Assembly: GCA_007280315.1 (NCBI GenBank)
Contig: QYQC01000184.1
Coordinates: forward strand, 1-13,742
Direction of reading: 5' to 3'
DNA from: Betaproteobacteria bacterium
Lineage (GTDB): Bacteria; Pseudomonadota; Gammaproteobacteria; Burkholderiales; SG8-39
Length of the DNA stretch: 13,742 bases
This document shows, one piece after another, positions 6,842 to 13,303 of this stretch (its first letter is position 1; each line of letters opens with the position of its first letter). A program made the position numbers and the translations under genes. The notes under the pieces were generated by a model. That model did no database searches. It was not told where the DNA came from and saw only the letters and a list, made by a program, of their open reading frames with translations.

Positions 6842-8119
6842 CTACGCCTTTGAATGTTTCCGAAACGCCATTACATCCGCCACGGTATGGAACGATCCGA
6901 ACACGACAATTCTATCATTTTCGGCAGCGCCACTGCAGGCAGCGGCATAGGCTTTCACCGGATTTTCGAACTCTCGTACCGCGTGCACACCCGCCTGTCG
7001 CAGCGCTTGCGCCAGGTCCGATGCGCGCGCGCCGCGCGGCGGCGCCAGCGTACAGACATACCACCGGTCTATCTGCGTCGCCAGCAGGCTCACCACGCCG
7101 GCAATGTCCTTGTCGCGCAACATGCCAAATACCGCCGTGGTACCCGAGTTAAGGCCCAGATCAGCCAGATTCTGCGCGAGTACCGCTGCGGCCTGCGGAT
7201 TGTGCGCAACGTCGAGCACCAGTTGGGGCGCACCCGGGATCATCTGAAATCGTCCGGGCAATTCGACCGCGGCCAGTCCTTGCCGCAGCGCGTGCGGCGT
7301 AACGGGCAGGCGGTCGCGCAGCGTATCCAATGCCGCCAGTGCTGCGCACGCGTTTTGCAGTTGGATTGCCCCCGGCAGCGCCGGCAAAGCCAGTCCGGTT
7401 GTTCTGCCCGACGGTCCCCAGAACGACCACAGGCAGGATTCACGCTCGTAACCGAAATCCTGTCCGATGCGAATCAGCCGCGCACCTATCGTTTGCGCAT
7501 GCGCCAACACGGATTCTGGCGGCGTCGGATCGGCGACGACGGCCGGCGTTCCGGCACGGAAGATGCCCGCCTTCTCATAACCGATGGCATCACGCGTGGC
7601 GCCGAGGTAATCCATGTGATCCATGCCGATGCTGGTGAGGACGGCGCAATCGGCGTCGAACGCGTTCACTGCATCCAGGCGTCCGCCCATGCCGACTTCG
7701 AGCACCAGCACATCGGCCGCGCTGCGCAGGAAAAGATCGATTGCGGCCAGCGTTCCAAATTCGAAATAGGTCAGCCGCGTATCACCACCGACCGCGGATC
7801 TGGCCGACTCCACCCGCGTGAACGCCGAAACCAGTTCCGCATCATCGGCCTCGCGCCCGGCAATGCGCACGCGCTCGTTGTAGCGCAACAGGTGCGGTGA
7901 CGTATACAGACCGACGCGAAATCCTGCAGCCCTAAGGATGGCTTCCAGCATTGCGCAGGTCGAGCCCTTGCCATTGGTGCCGGCAACGGTGATGATCGGC
8001 AAACAGGGGGCAAGACCCAAGGCATCGCGCACGCGAACCACCCGCTCCAGCCCGAGCGCAATGGCTTGCGGATGCTGTTGCTCAATATAGGCGAGCCAGC
8101 CGGCGAGATTTTTAGGCAA
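6842..8119 (-). CDS. folC: Bifunctional folylpolyglutamate/dihydrofolate synthase FolC
   Basis: A 425-residue Mur-ligase-type enzyme that adds glutamate to dihydropteroate and to tetrahydrofolates. Visible motifs are AGTNGKGST (P-loop, 46-54), GLYTSPHLLRYNERVRI, LEVGMGGRLDAVN, IGMDHMDYLG with YEKAGIFR, and in the C-terminal domain LDVAHNPQAA and FGSFHTVADV. The start is TTG at 8119: an in-frame TGA lies at 8128-8126, and the N-terminus aligns with E. coli FolC. The gap after accD is 18 nt with no clear Shine-Dalgarno sequence, so translation is likely coupled or weak. Length is typical. Confidence 0.95.
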   Translation of the reverse strand: MPKNLAGWLAYIEQQHPQAIALGLERVVRVRDALGLAPCLPIITVAGTNGKGSTCAMLEAILRAAGFRVGLYTSPHLLRYNERVRIAGREADDAELVSAFTRVESARSAVGGDTRLTYFEFGTLAAIDLFLRSAADVLVLEVGMGGRLDAVNAFDADCAVLTSIGMDHMDYLGATRDAIGYEKAGIFRAGTPAVVADPTPPESVLAHAQTIGARLIRIGQDFGYERESCLWSFWGPSGRTTGLALPALPGAIQLQNACAALAALDTLRDRLPVTPHALRQGLAAVELPGRFQMIPGAPQLVLDVAHNPQAAAVLAQNLADLGLNSGTTAVFGMLRDKDIAGVVSLLATQIDRWYVCTLAPPRGARASDLAQALRQAGVHAVREFENPVKAYAAACSGAAENDRIVVFGSFHTVADVMAFRKHSKA

Positions 8120-8137
8120 ATCGGATCACAGCTAAAA

Positions 8138-9007
8138 TCAGGTGTTCTCCGGAGTGATGCGCAGCAGCAGCGTTATAAGTTGCACCAGCCGGTCACGCAT
8201 CTGCCGCCTGTCCACGATCATGTCGATGGCGCCCTTTTCCAGGAGAAACTCAGCACGCTGGAAGCCGTCGGGCAGTTTCTCGCGCACCGTCTGCTCGATC
8301 ACGCGCGGTCCGGCAAAGCCTATCAGTGCCTTGGGCTCGGCCACGATTACGTCGCCGAGCATGGCGAAGCTCGCCGACACGCCGCCCATGGTGGGATCGG
8401 TCAGGACGGAGATAAACGGGAGCTTGCGTGCCGCGAGTTGAGTCAACGCCGCCGTCGTCTTGGCCATCTGCATCAGTGAAAACAGTCCCTCCTGCATGCG
8501 CGCACCGCCAGTGGCGGTGAAACATACGAAGGGCAGGTTCTGCTCCAGGCACACCTGCACGCCGCGCACGAAGCGCTCCCCCACCACCGAGCCCATCGAT
8601 CCGCCCATGAATTCGAATTCGAACACCGCGGCGACCAGCGGAATGTTCTTCACCGCGCCCTGCATCACTACCAGGGCGTCAGTCTCTCCGGTCTGTTGCT
8701 GCGCGTCCGCGAGGCGGTCCGGATAGCGCTTGCTGTCCTTGAATTTGAGGCTGTCAAGCGGCAACACTTCGGCCCCTATCTCGAATCGGCCCTCCGGGTC
8801 CAGCAGCATGTCGATGCGCGCGCGCGCCGACAGTCGATTGTGGTGGTTGCACTTGGGGCAGACGCTGAGATTCTTTTCAAGATCGGTTGCATAGAGCACT
8901 GCTTCGCAGGATTCGCATTTGATCCACAATCCTTCGGGCACGGCGCGCTTGCTCGGGCCGACCGCGCGCTTGATTTTTGGCGGCAGAAGTTTCTGCAGCC
9001 AGCTCAC
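8138..9007 (-). CDS. accD: Acetyl-CoA carboxylase carboxyltransferase subunit beta AccD
   Basis: A 289-residue subunit that, with AccA, transfers carboxyl from carboxybiotin to acetyl-CoA, making malonyl-CoA for fatty acid synthesis. An N-terminal zinc ribbon has Cys31, Cys34, Cys50 and Cys53 in CESC and CPKC. The crotonase-like core has FEFMGGSMGSVVGE, TATGGARMQEG, LTDPTMGGVSASFA and IGFAGPRVIEQT. The start is GTG at 9007, overlapping the trpA stop as GTGA, so translation is coupled to trpA. Length and motifs match the family throughout. Confidence 0.96.
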   Translation of the reverse strand: MSWLQKLLPPKIKRAVGPSKRAVPEGLWIKCESCEAVLYATDLEKNLSVCPKCNHHNRLSARARIDMLLDPEGRFEIGAEVLPLDSLKFKDSKRYPDRLADAQQQTGETDALVVMQGAVKNIPLVAAVFEFEFMGGSMGSVVGERFVRGVQVCLEQNLPFVCFTATGGARMQEGLFSLMQMAKTTAALTQLAARKLPFISVLTDPTMGGVSASFAMLGDVIVAEPKALIGFAGPRVIEQTVREKLPDGFQRAEFLLEKGAIDMIVDRRQMRDRLVQLITLLLRITPENT

Positions 9008-9804
9008 GCCGTATCCAGTGCTGTGCGGATTTCCTGCATGAACCTGCTCGCGTAGCGTAGTTGTTCGCCTGCCGGAGCGGCCTCCATCTGCTGAATGATA
9101 GCGCTGCCGATCACCACCGCATCGGAAAATTCCGCCACCGCCCTGGCGGTAGCGGCATCGCGAATGCCGAATCCGACGCCCACCGGCAATCTGGTCGCGC
9201 GGCGGATGTGCGGAAGCTTTGCCGCGACGTCGGCGAGATCGAAATGCCCGGCCCCGGTGACGCCTTTGAGTGAAACGTAATATAGATAACCGCTGGCGAG
9301 CTTGGCCACCTGGGCGATGCGCGCATCATCTGAGGTTGGCGCAAGCAGGAATATGAGATCGATGCCGTGGCTGCGCGCGAGATCGGCGAACGACTCGCAT
9401 TCCTCCGGCGGACAATCGACCACCAGCACGCCGTCGACACCGGCTTCGCGCGCCGCCTCGACGAAGCGCGTGCTTCCCATCGCCTCGATCGGATTGGCAT
9501 AGCCCATGAGCACCACCGGCGTGGTCTTATTCGTTGCGCGAAATTCACGCACGAACGCAAGCACCCGCTCCAGGCTCACCCCGCGCTTGAGCGCACGATC
9601 ACTGGCACGCTGTACCACCGGACCATCGGCCATGGGATCGGAGAACGGCACGCCGAGCTCGATCACGTCTGCGCCTGCCGCGACCAGCGCGTGCATCAGC
9701 GCAACTGTCATGCCTGGCTCGGGATCGCCAGCCGTGACGAACGGAATCAGTGCCTTGCGACGGGTCCGCGCAAGTTGCTCAAATGTGCTTTGAATGCGCG
9801 ACAT
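9004..9804 (-). CDS. trpA: Tryptophan synthase alpha subunit TrpA
   Basis: A 266-residue TIM-barrel subunit that cleaves indole-3-glycerol phosphate to indole, which passes to TrpB. With the ATG at 9804 the catalytic residues fall at Glu49 (ELGVPFSDP) and Asp60 (MADGP), the same numbers as in the Salmonella enzyme. This settles the start against a frame that is open a further 19 codons upstream. Other markers are FVTAGDPEPG, VVLMGYANPIEAMG, GVLVVDCPPEE, FLLAPTS, YVSLKGVTGAG and VGVGFGIRDA. It starts 7 nt after the methyltransferase stop without a clear Shine-Dalgarno sequence. It is separated from trpB by the methyltransferase gene, unlike the usual trpBA overlap. Confidence 0.96.
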   Translation of the reverse strand: MSRIQSTFEQLARTRRKALIPFVTAGDPEPGMTVALMHALVAAGADVIELGVPFSDPMADGPVVQRASDRALKRGVSLERVLAFVREFRATNKTTPVVLMGYANPIEAMGSTRFVEAAREAGVDGVLVVDCPPEECESFADLARSHGIDLIFLLAPTSDDARIAQVAKLASGYLYYVSLKGVTGAGHFDLADVAAKLPHIRRATRLPVGVGFGIRDAATARAVAEFSDAVVIGSAIIQQMEAAPAGEQLRYASRFMQEIRTALDTA

Positions 9805-9811
9805 CAAGGAT

Positions 9812-10609
9812 TCACAGTACTGCAGAAACGTTTTCCGTGTCGCGCGTCGCGTTCCCGCCACTGTTCAGGGCCAGGGCGATGCGTTTCTCAACCATCGCGA
9901 AATAATCCGGATTGAGCTCGAATCCAATGAAGCGCCGCCCGTTCCTGGCGGCCGCCACCGCCGAAGTACCGCTGCCCATGAAGGGGTCGAGCACCGTGCC
10001 ACCGACGGGACAACTCGCGCGTACCATGCGCTCGATAATCTCCAGCGGCTTTTGCGTCGGATGATCCTCGCGTTCGGCGTGCTGGCGGTGCAGGCGCGAA
10101 ATGCTCCACACGTCCTTGGGGTTGTAGCCTATTTCCAGCCATTTCTTGCCCACGAAAATGGAGCGTGTGCGTGCCTTCTTTGTCTCGGCATCATACGGGA
10201 TGCGCACCGCATCGACGTCGAAATGATAGTCGCGCGATTTGACGAAGAAACCGACGTTGTCGTGCACCGAGGAAAACTTTCGAGTGCTGCCGCCCATGCT
10301 CGGCACTCTGCGGTCCCAGATGATTTCATTGACCATGGCAAGCCGCGTCTTGATGTAACTGAATACCTCAGGGCTGTGCTGCCAGGTGAGAAATACATAC
10401 AAACTGCCGCTCGCCTTCAGTTTGGGCAACACGGCATCGATCCAGCGCCGGCTCCAGTCGAGGTATTCGGGCGCGCCGAGACAATCGGAGTCGTTGCCGT
10501 AGTCTTTACCGAGTCCGTACGGCGGATCGGCGATGACCAGATCCACCGACGCGTCGGCCACGCGCCCCATCCCTGTCAGTGCATCCTCGTTGTAGAGCTG
10601 CGCATTCAT
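9812..10609 (-). CDS. Orphan site-specific DNA methyltransferase, N6_N4_Mtase family (probably N6-adenine)
   Basis: A 265-residue S-adenosylmethionine-dependent DNA methyltransferase. The catalytic motif ADPPYG (residues 27-32) comes first. The binding motif VLDPFMGSGTSAVAAARNG, with the acidic partner in FIGFELNPDYF, comes last at about 206-237, preceded by HPTQKPLEIIERM (183-195). This order is that of the beta class. DPPY favours adenine-N6 over cytosine-N4 transfer. The middle (about 100-180) would hold the target recognition region. The start at 10609 gives MNAQLYNEDAL, 11 nt after the trpB stop. The frame stays open far into trpB, but that part is not protein-like. No restriction endonuclease gene is adjacent. 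A methyltransferase in this slot between trpB and trpA is known in Ralstonia and Burkholderia; I recall GTWWAC as the site reported there, so that site is a guess here. Confidence 0.9.
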   Translation of the reverse strand: MNAQLYNEDALTGMGRVADASVDLVIADPPYGLGKDYGNDSDCLGAPEYLDWSRRWIDAVLPKLKASGSLYVFLTWQHSPEVFSYIKTRLAMVNEIIWDRRVPSMGGSTRKFSSVHDNVGFFVKSRDYHFDVDAVRIPYDAETKKARTRSIFVGKKWLEIGYNPKDVWSISRLHRQHAEREDHPTQKPLEIIERMVRASCPVGGTVLDPFMGSGTSAVAAARNGRRFIGFELNPDYFAMVEKRIALALNSGGNATRDTENVSAVL

Positions 10610-10620
10610 CTGCTGGCGGG

Positions 10621-11820
10621 TCAGAACTGGATTCCGGATTTTTCTGCCACGGTATGCATGTCCTTGTCGCCGCGGCCGGACAAATTCACCAGCAGTATCA
10701 TGTCGTTCTGCATCCTCGGCGCTATTTTCGCCGCCTGCGCCAGCGCGTGGGCGGATTCCAACGCGGGAATAATGCCCTCCAAATGGCACAGGTCGTGAAA
10801 CGCCTTCAGCGCTTCGTCGTCGGTAATCGTGACGTACTCGGCACGTCCACTGTCCTTCAGCCAGGCATGCTCCGGCCCCACGCCCGGGTAATCGAGGCCG
10901 GCAGAAATTGAATGGGTCTCGAGAATCTGGCCGTTCGCGTCTTGCAATAGATACGTCCGGTTGCCATGCAGCACACCGGGCCGGCCGGCGGTCAATGAGG
11001 CCGCGTGCTTGCCGCTGGCCAAACCGAGGCCCGCCGCCTCCACACCGATAAGGCGCACGCCTTCGATCGGGATATACGGATAAAAAATGCCCATCGCGTT
11101 GGAGCCGCCACCGACACAGGCGATCACCGCATCGGGCTGGCGCCCCGCGAGTTCCGGCATCTGTAGCAGGCATTCCTCGCCGATCACCGACTGGAAGTCA
11201 CGCACCATCATCGGATAAGGATGCGGTCCGGCGACGGTGCCGATGATGTAATAGGTATTGTGAATGTTGGTGACCCAGTCACGCATAGCCTCATTCAACG
11301 CGTCTTTCAGGGTCTTTGAACCCGACTCTACCGGCACTACGCTGGCGCCGAGGATCTTCATGCGTTGGACGTTGGCCGCCTGACGCCGGATGTCTTCCGA
11401 ACCCATGTACACCACGCATTCCAGGCCGTAGCGGGCGGCAACCGTCGCCGCAGCGACGCCGTGCATGCCGGCACCGGTCTCAGCGATGATTCGCTGCTTT
11501 CCCATGCGCCGCGCGAGCATCGCCTGCCCCAGGGTGTTGTTGATCTTGTGTCCGCCGGTATGGTTGAGATCTTCGCGCTTGAGGTAAATCTGCGCTCCGC
11601 CCAGCTGATCCGACCAACGCCTGCAGTGGTAGATGGGGCTCGGCCGGCCGACATAGTGTTTCAAATCGTAGCGGAACTCGGCGATGAACTCCGGATCGCC
11701 GCGGCATTCTTCGTAGGCCAGCCTGAGTTCATCCAGCGCCTGGATCAGGGTCTCGGCGACGAAAATGCCGCCATACGGCCCGAAGTGTCCGCTGCTGTCC
11801 GGCAGGTCATGCATTTTCAT
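10621..11820 (-). CDS. trpB: Tryptophan synthase beta subunit TrpB
   Basis: A 399-residue PLP enzyme joining indole and serine to make tryptophan, in an alpha2-beta2 complex with TrpA. Markers are GPYGGIFVAETL at 14-25, KREDLNHTGGHKINN with PLP Lys92, the serine-carboxylate loop AETGAGMHG at 113-121, VGGGSNAMG, and SISAGLDYPGVGPEHAWL. The loop normally reads ETGAGQHG; here Met119 replaces the usual Gln. Two starts are possible, 11820 and 11814. I prefer 11820, with GGGAG 6 nt upstream, but AGGA sits equally well for the second ATG. Its start overlaps the trpF end by 14 nt, so translation is coupled. Confidence 0.96.
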   Translation of the reverse strand: MKMHDLPDSSGHFGPYGGIFVAETLIQALDELRLAYEECRGDPEFIAEFRYDLKHYVGRPSPIYHCRRWSDQLGGAQIYLKREDLNHTGGHKINNTLGQAMLARRMGKQRIIAETGAGMHGVAAATVAARYGLECVVYMGSEDIRRQAANVQRMKILGASVVPVESGSKTLKDALNEAMRDWVTNIHNTYYIIGTVAGPHPYPMMVRDFQSVIGEECLLQMPELAGRQPDAVIACVGGGSNAMGIFYPYIPIEGVRLIGVEAAGLGLASGKHAASLTAGRPGVLHGNRTYLLQDANGQILETHSISAGLDYPGVGPEHAWLKDSGRAEYVTITDDEALKAFHDLCHLEGIIPALESAHALAQAAKIAPRMQNDMILLVNLSGRGDKDMHTVAEKSGIQF

Positions 11821-12430
11821 TCCTGACTCCCGCTATAAAGGCCGCAATTTTCGCGGCGTCCTTGATGCCTTTTTTAGATTCCACGCCGCTGGAAACGTCC
11901 ACCGCCCACGGCCGGACCTGGCGCACGGCAGCGCCGACATTGTCCGGCGTAAGTCCACCCGAGAGTATGACGGGTCGTGCCAAATCGGGCGGGATCAACT
12001 TCCAGTCGAACGACTCGCCGGTGCCCCCGTAAAGCCGGTCATGGTAGGCATCGAGCAGCCATCCCTGCGCCGCACGATAAGGCGCCAGGGATTGTACCAA
12101 ATCGGCGTCCTCCCTGACTCGCGCGGCCTTGATATAGGGCAGACCGAAACTCCCGCAAAAGCCGGGCGTTTCATCGCCGTGAAATTGCAGCACGCCAAGC
12201 GTACATGCACCAATAGCCTCCGCGACTTGCTCCCTCGTCGGATCGACGAAAAGGCCGACCACGGTCACGAACGGTGACGTCGCATCGACGATCGCGCGCG
12301 CCTGCGCCAGGTCGACGCAGCGCGGGCTGTCCGCATAGAACACCAGACCGATAGCGTCGGCGCCCGACCCCGCCGCGGCGCGCGCGTCCTCCACCCGCGT
12401 TATGCCGCAAATCTTGATACGCGTTCTCAC
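11807..12430 (-). CDS. trpF: Phosphoribosylanthranilate isomerase TrpF
   Basis: A 207-residue TIM-barrel enzyme isomerising phosphoribosylanthranilate to CdRP, the third step of tryptophan synthesis from chorismate. IKICGITR carries the general base Cys8, and WLLDA the general acid Asp127. SPR with Arg37, LQFHGDE, LSGGLTPDNV and DVSSGVESKKGIKD are also family markers. The start is GTG at 12430, overlapping the truA stop as GTGA; the frame extends upstream through truA, but that part is a shadow. It stands alone rather than fused to TrpC, as in most betaproteobacteria. It overlaps the trpB start. Confidence 0.95.
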   Translation of the reverse strand: MRTRIKICGITRVEDARAAAGSGADAIGLVFYADSPRCVDLAQARAIVDATSPFVTVVGLFVDPTREQVAEAIGACTLGVLQFHGDETPGFCGSFGLPYIKAARVREDADLVQSLAPYRAAQGWLLDAYHDRLYGGTGESFDWKLIPPDLARPVILSGGLTPDNVGAAVRQVRPWAVDVSSGVESKKGIKDAAKIAAFIAGVRNENA

Positions 12431-13224
12431 GCCAGCACCTGCTCTGGAAACACGATATGACCGAGCTCGAACGTCGGCAGTTTCCATCCCGGTGCGTATT
12501 CCACGGCAGAAAAATACAGTCCATCCGGAGAAAAAGTTGGCGCCGCCTTCCGCCGATCGCGACTCGCCAGCACCTCGGTAAGCCAGCCCGGCGGATGCCT
12601 GCCCTTGCCCACGTACACCAGGCAACCGACGATGTTTCGCACCATGTGGTGCAGAAAGCCGTTGGCGTTGAACTCAAAGAACAGATAACCGCCGCGCCGT
12701 TCAATATTCCAGCTGCGCAGGATGCGCACCGGACTTTTTGCCTGACATTCGCTCGAGCGAAACGCGCTGAAATCGTGTTCACCCTCGAGACAGACAATCG
12801 CCGAGCGCATCGCGTTCAAATTCAGCGGAAGGTGGAACCAACCGATGCGGCCGTGATGCAGTGCCGGCCGCACCGGACTGGTGCTGAGTACATAGCGATA
12901 GGTGCGCGATACCGCCGAGTAACGCGCGTGAAAGTCATCGGATACCTGTGCGGCCCATTGCACCGCCACGGCCTGCGGCAGCATCGCGTTAACACCCCGC
13001 ACCCAGGCCGAATTCGGGCGCACCGAGGCAGTTTCAAAATGTGCAACCTGCGCCAGCGCATGCACACCGGCGTCGGTGCGCCCGGCCGCGGAAAGGCGCA
13101 CCGGTTCGCCTGCGATTGATCCGAGCGCCCGTTCCACTAGGTCCTGGACCGTATCGCCTGACGGCTGCGACTGCCAACCGTGGAAATGGCTGCCGTCGTA
13201 CTCGATGCCGATAGCGATTTTCAT
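12427..13224 (-). CDS. truA: tRNA pseudouridine(38-40) synthase TruA
   Basis: A 265-residue enzyme that converts uridines 38-40 of tRNA anticodon stem-loops to pseudouridine. It begins MKIAIGIEYDGSHFHGWQSQ and carries the catalytic Asp51 in AAGRTDAGVHALAQ. NAMLPQAVAV, DFHARYSAVSRTYRY, FSAFRSSECQAKSP and NGFLHHMVRNIVGCLVYVG follow, all expected of the family. It is the first gene of the ten-gene run. A group II intron ends only 8 nt upstream of the ATG, and those 8 nt (ATGAAACC) contain no Shine-Dalgarno sequence. Expression from unspliced RNA may therefore be poor. Confidence 0.95.
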   Translation of the reverse strand: MKIAIGIEYDGSHFHGWQSQPSGDTVQDLVERALGSIAGEPVRLSAAGRTDAGVHALAQVAHFETASVRPNSAWVRGVNAMLPQAVAVQWAAQVSDDFHARYSAVSRTYRYVLSTSPVRPALHHGRIGWFHLPLNLNAMRSAIVCLEGEHDFSAFRSSECQAKSPVRILRSWNIERRGGYLFFEFNANGFLHHMVRNIVGCLVYVGKGRHPPGWLTEVLASRDRRKAAPTFSPDGLYFSAVEYAPGWKLPTFELGHIVFPEQVLA

Positions 13225-13232
13225 GGTTTCAT

Positions 13233-13269
13233 ATCAGGTAGGAGGAAGGGTCACCCCTTCCGTCCTCCC
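13233..13269 (-). ncRNA. Group II intron domain VI with branch-point adenosine
   Basis: On the minus strand, GGAAGGG and CCCTTCC pair around a GTGA tetraloop. Outside this GGGAGGA pairs with TCCTACC, leaving an A unpaired opposite G. That A (plus-strand position 13239) is 7 nt from the proposed intron end at 13233, the usual place for the lariat branch point. The 3' end is set by the ...CTGAT match to bacterial group II introns. Confidence 0.82.
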
Positions 13270-13271
13270 AC

Positions 13272-13303
13272 ACCACCGGACGTGCGGTTCCGCATCCGGC
13301 GGT
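13272..13303 (-). ncRNA. Group II intron domain V (catalytic hairpin)
   Basis: On the minus strand ACCGCCGGA pairs with TCCGGTGGT (9 bp, one G-U). A 2-nt CG bulge on the 3' side follows, then TGCG pairs with CGCA around a GAAC tetraloop. This is the standard domain V shape. The triad around the G-U reads CGC rather than AGC. It begins directly after the stop codon of the intron protein. Confidence 0.87.

Noticed and set aside
6854..7900. 348-codon open frame on the plus strand opposite folC
   Set aside because: It is the antisense of a full-length, motif-complete folC. Its translation is rich in Arg, Gln and His with no recognisable domain, as expected of a shadow in high-GC DNA.
9805..9861. 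Nineteen-codon N-terminal extension of trpA
   Set aside because: With the start at 9804 the catalytic Glu49 and Asp60 fall exactly on the Salmonella numbers, and the extension overlaps the methyltransferase end.
9794..10798. 334-codon open frame on the plus strand opposite the methyltransferase and the trpB end
   Set aside because: Antisense to well-supported genes; its composition is shadow-like and no motifs were seen.
10610..11173. Upstream extension of the methyltransferase frame into trpB
   Set aside because: The translation is Arg/Gly-rich, overlaps trpB in another frame, and lies before the conserved start region of the methyltransferase at 10609.
12431..12625. Upstream extension of trpF into truA
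   Set aside because: The GTG at 12430 gives the normal family N-terminus and a GTGA overlap with the truA stop; the extension is a truA shadow.
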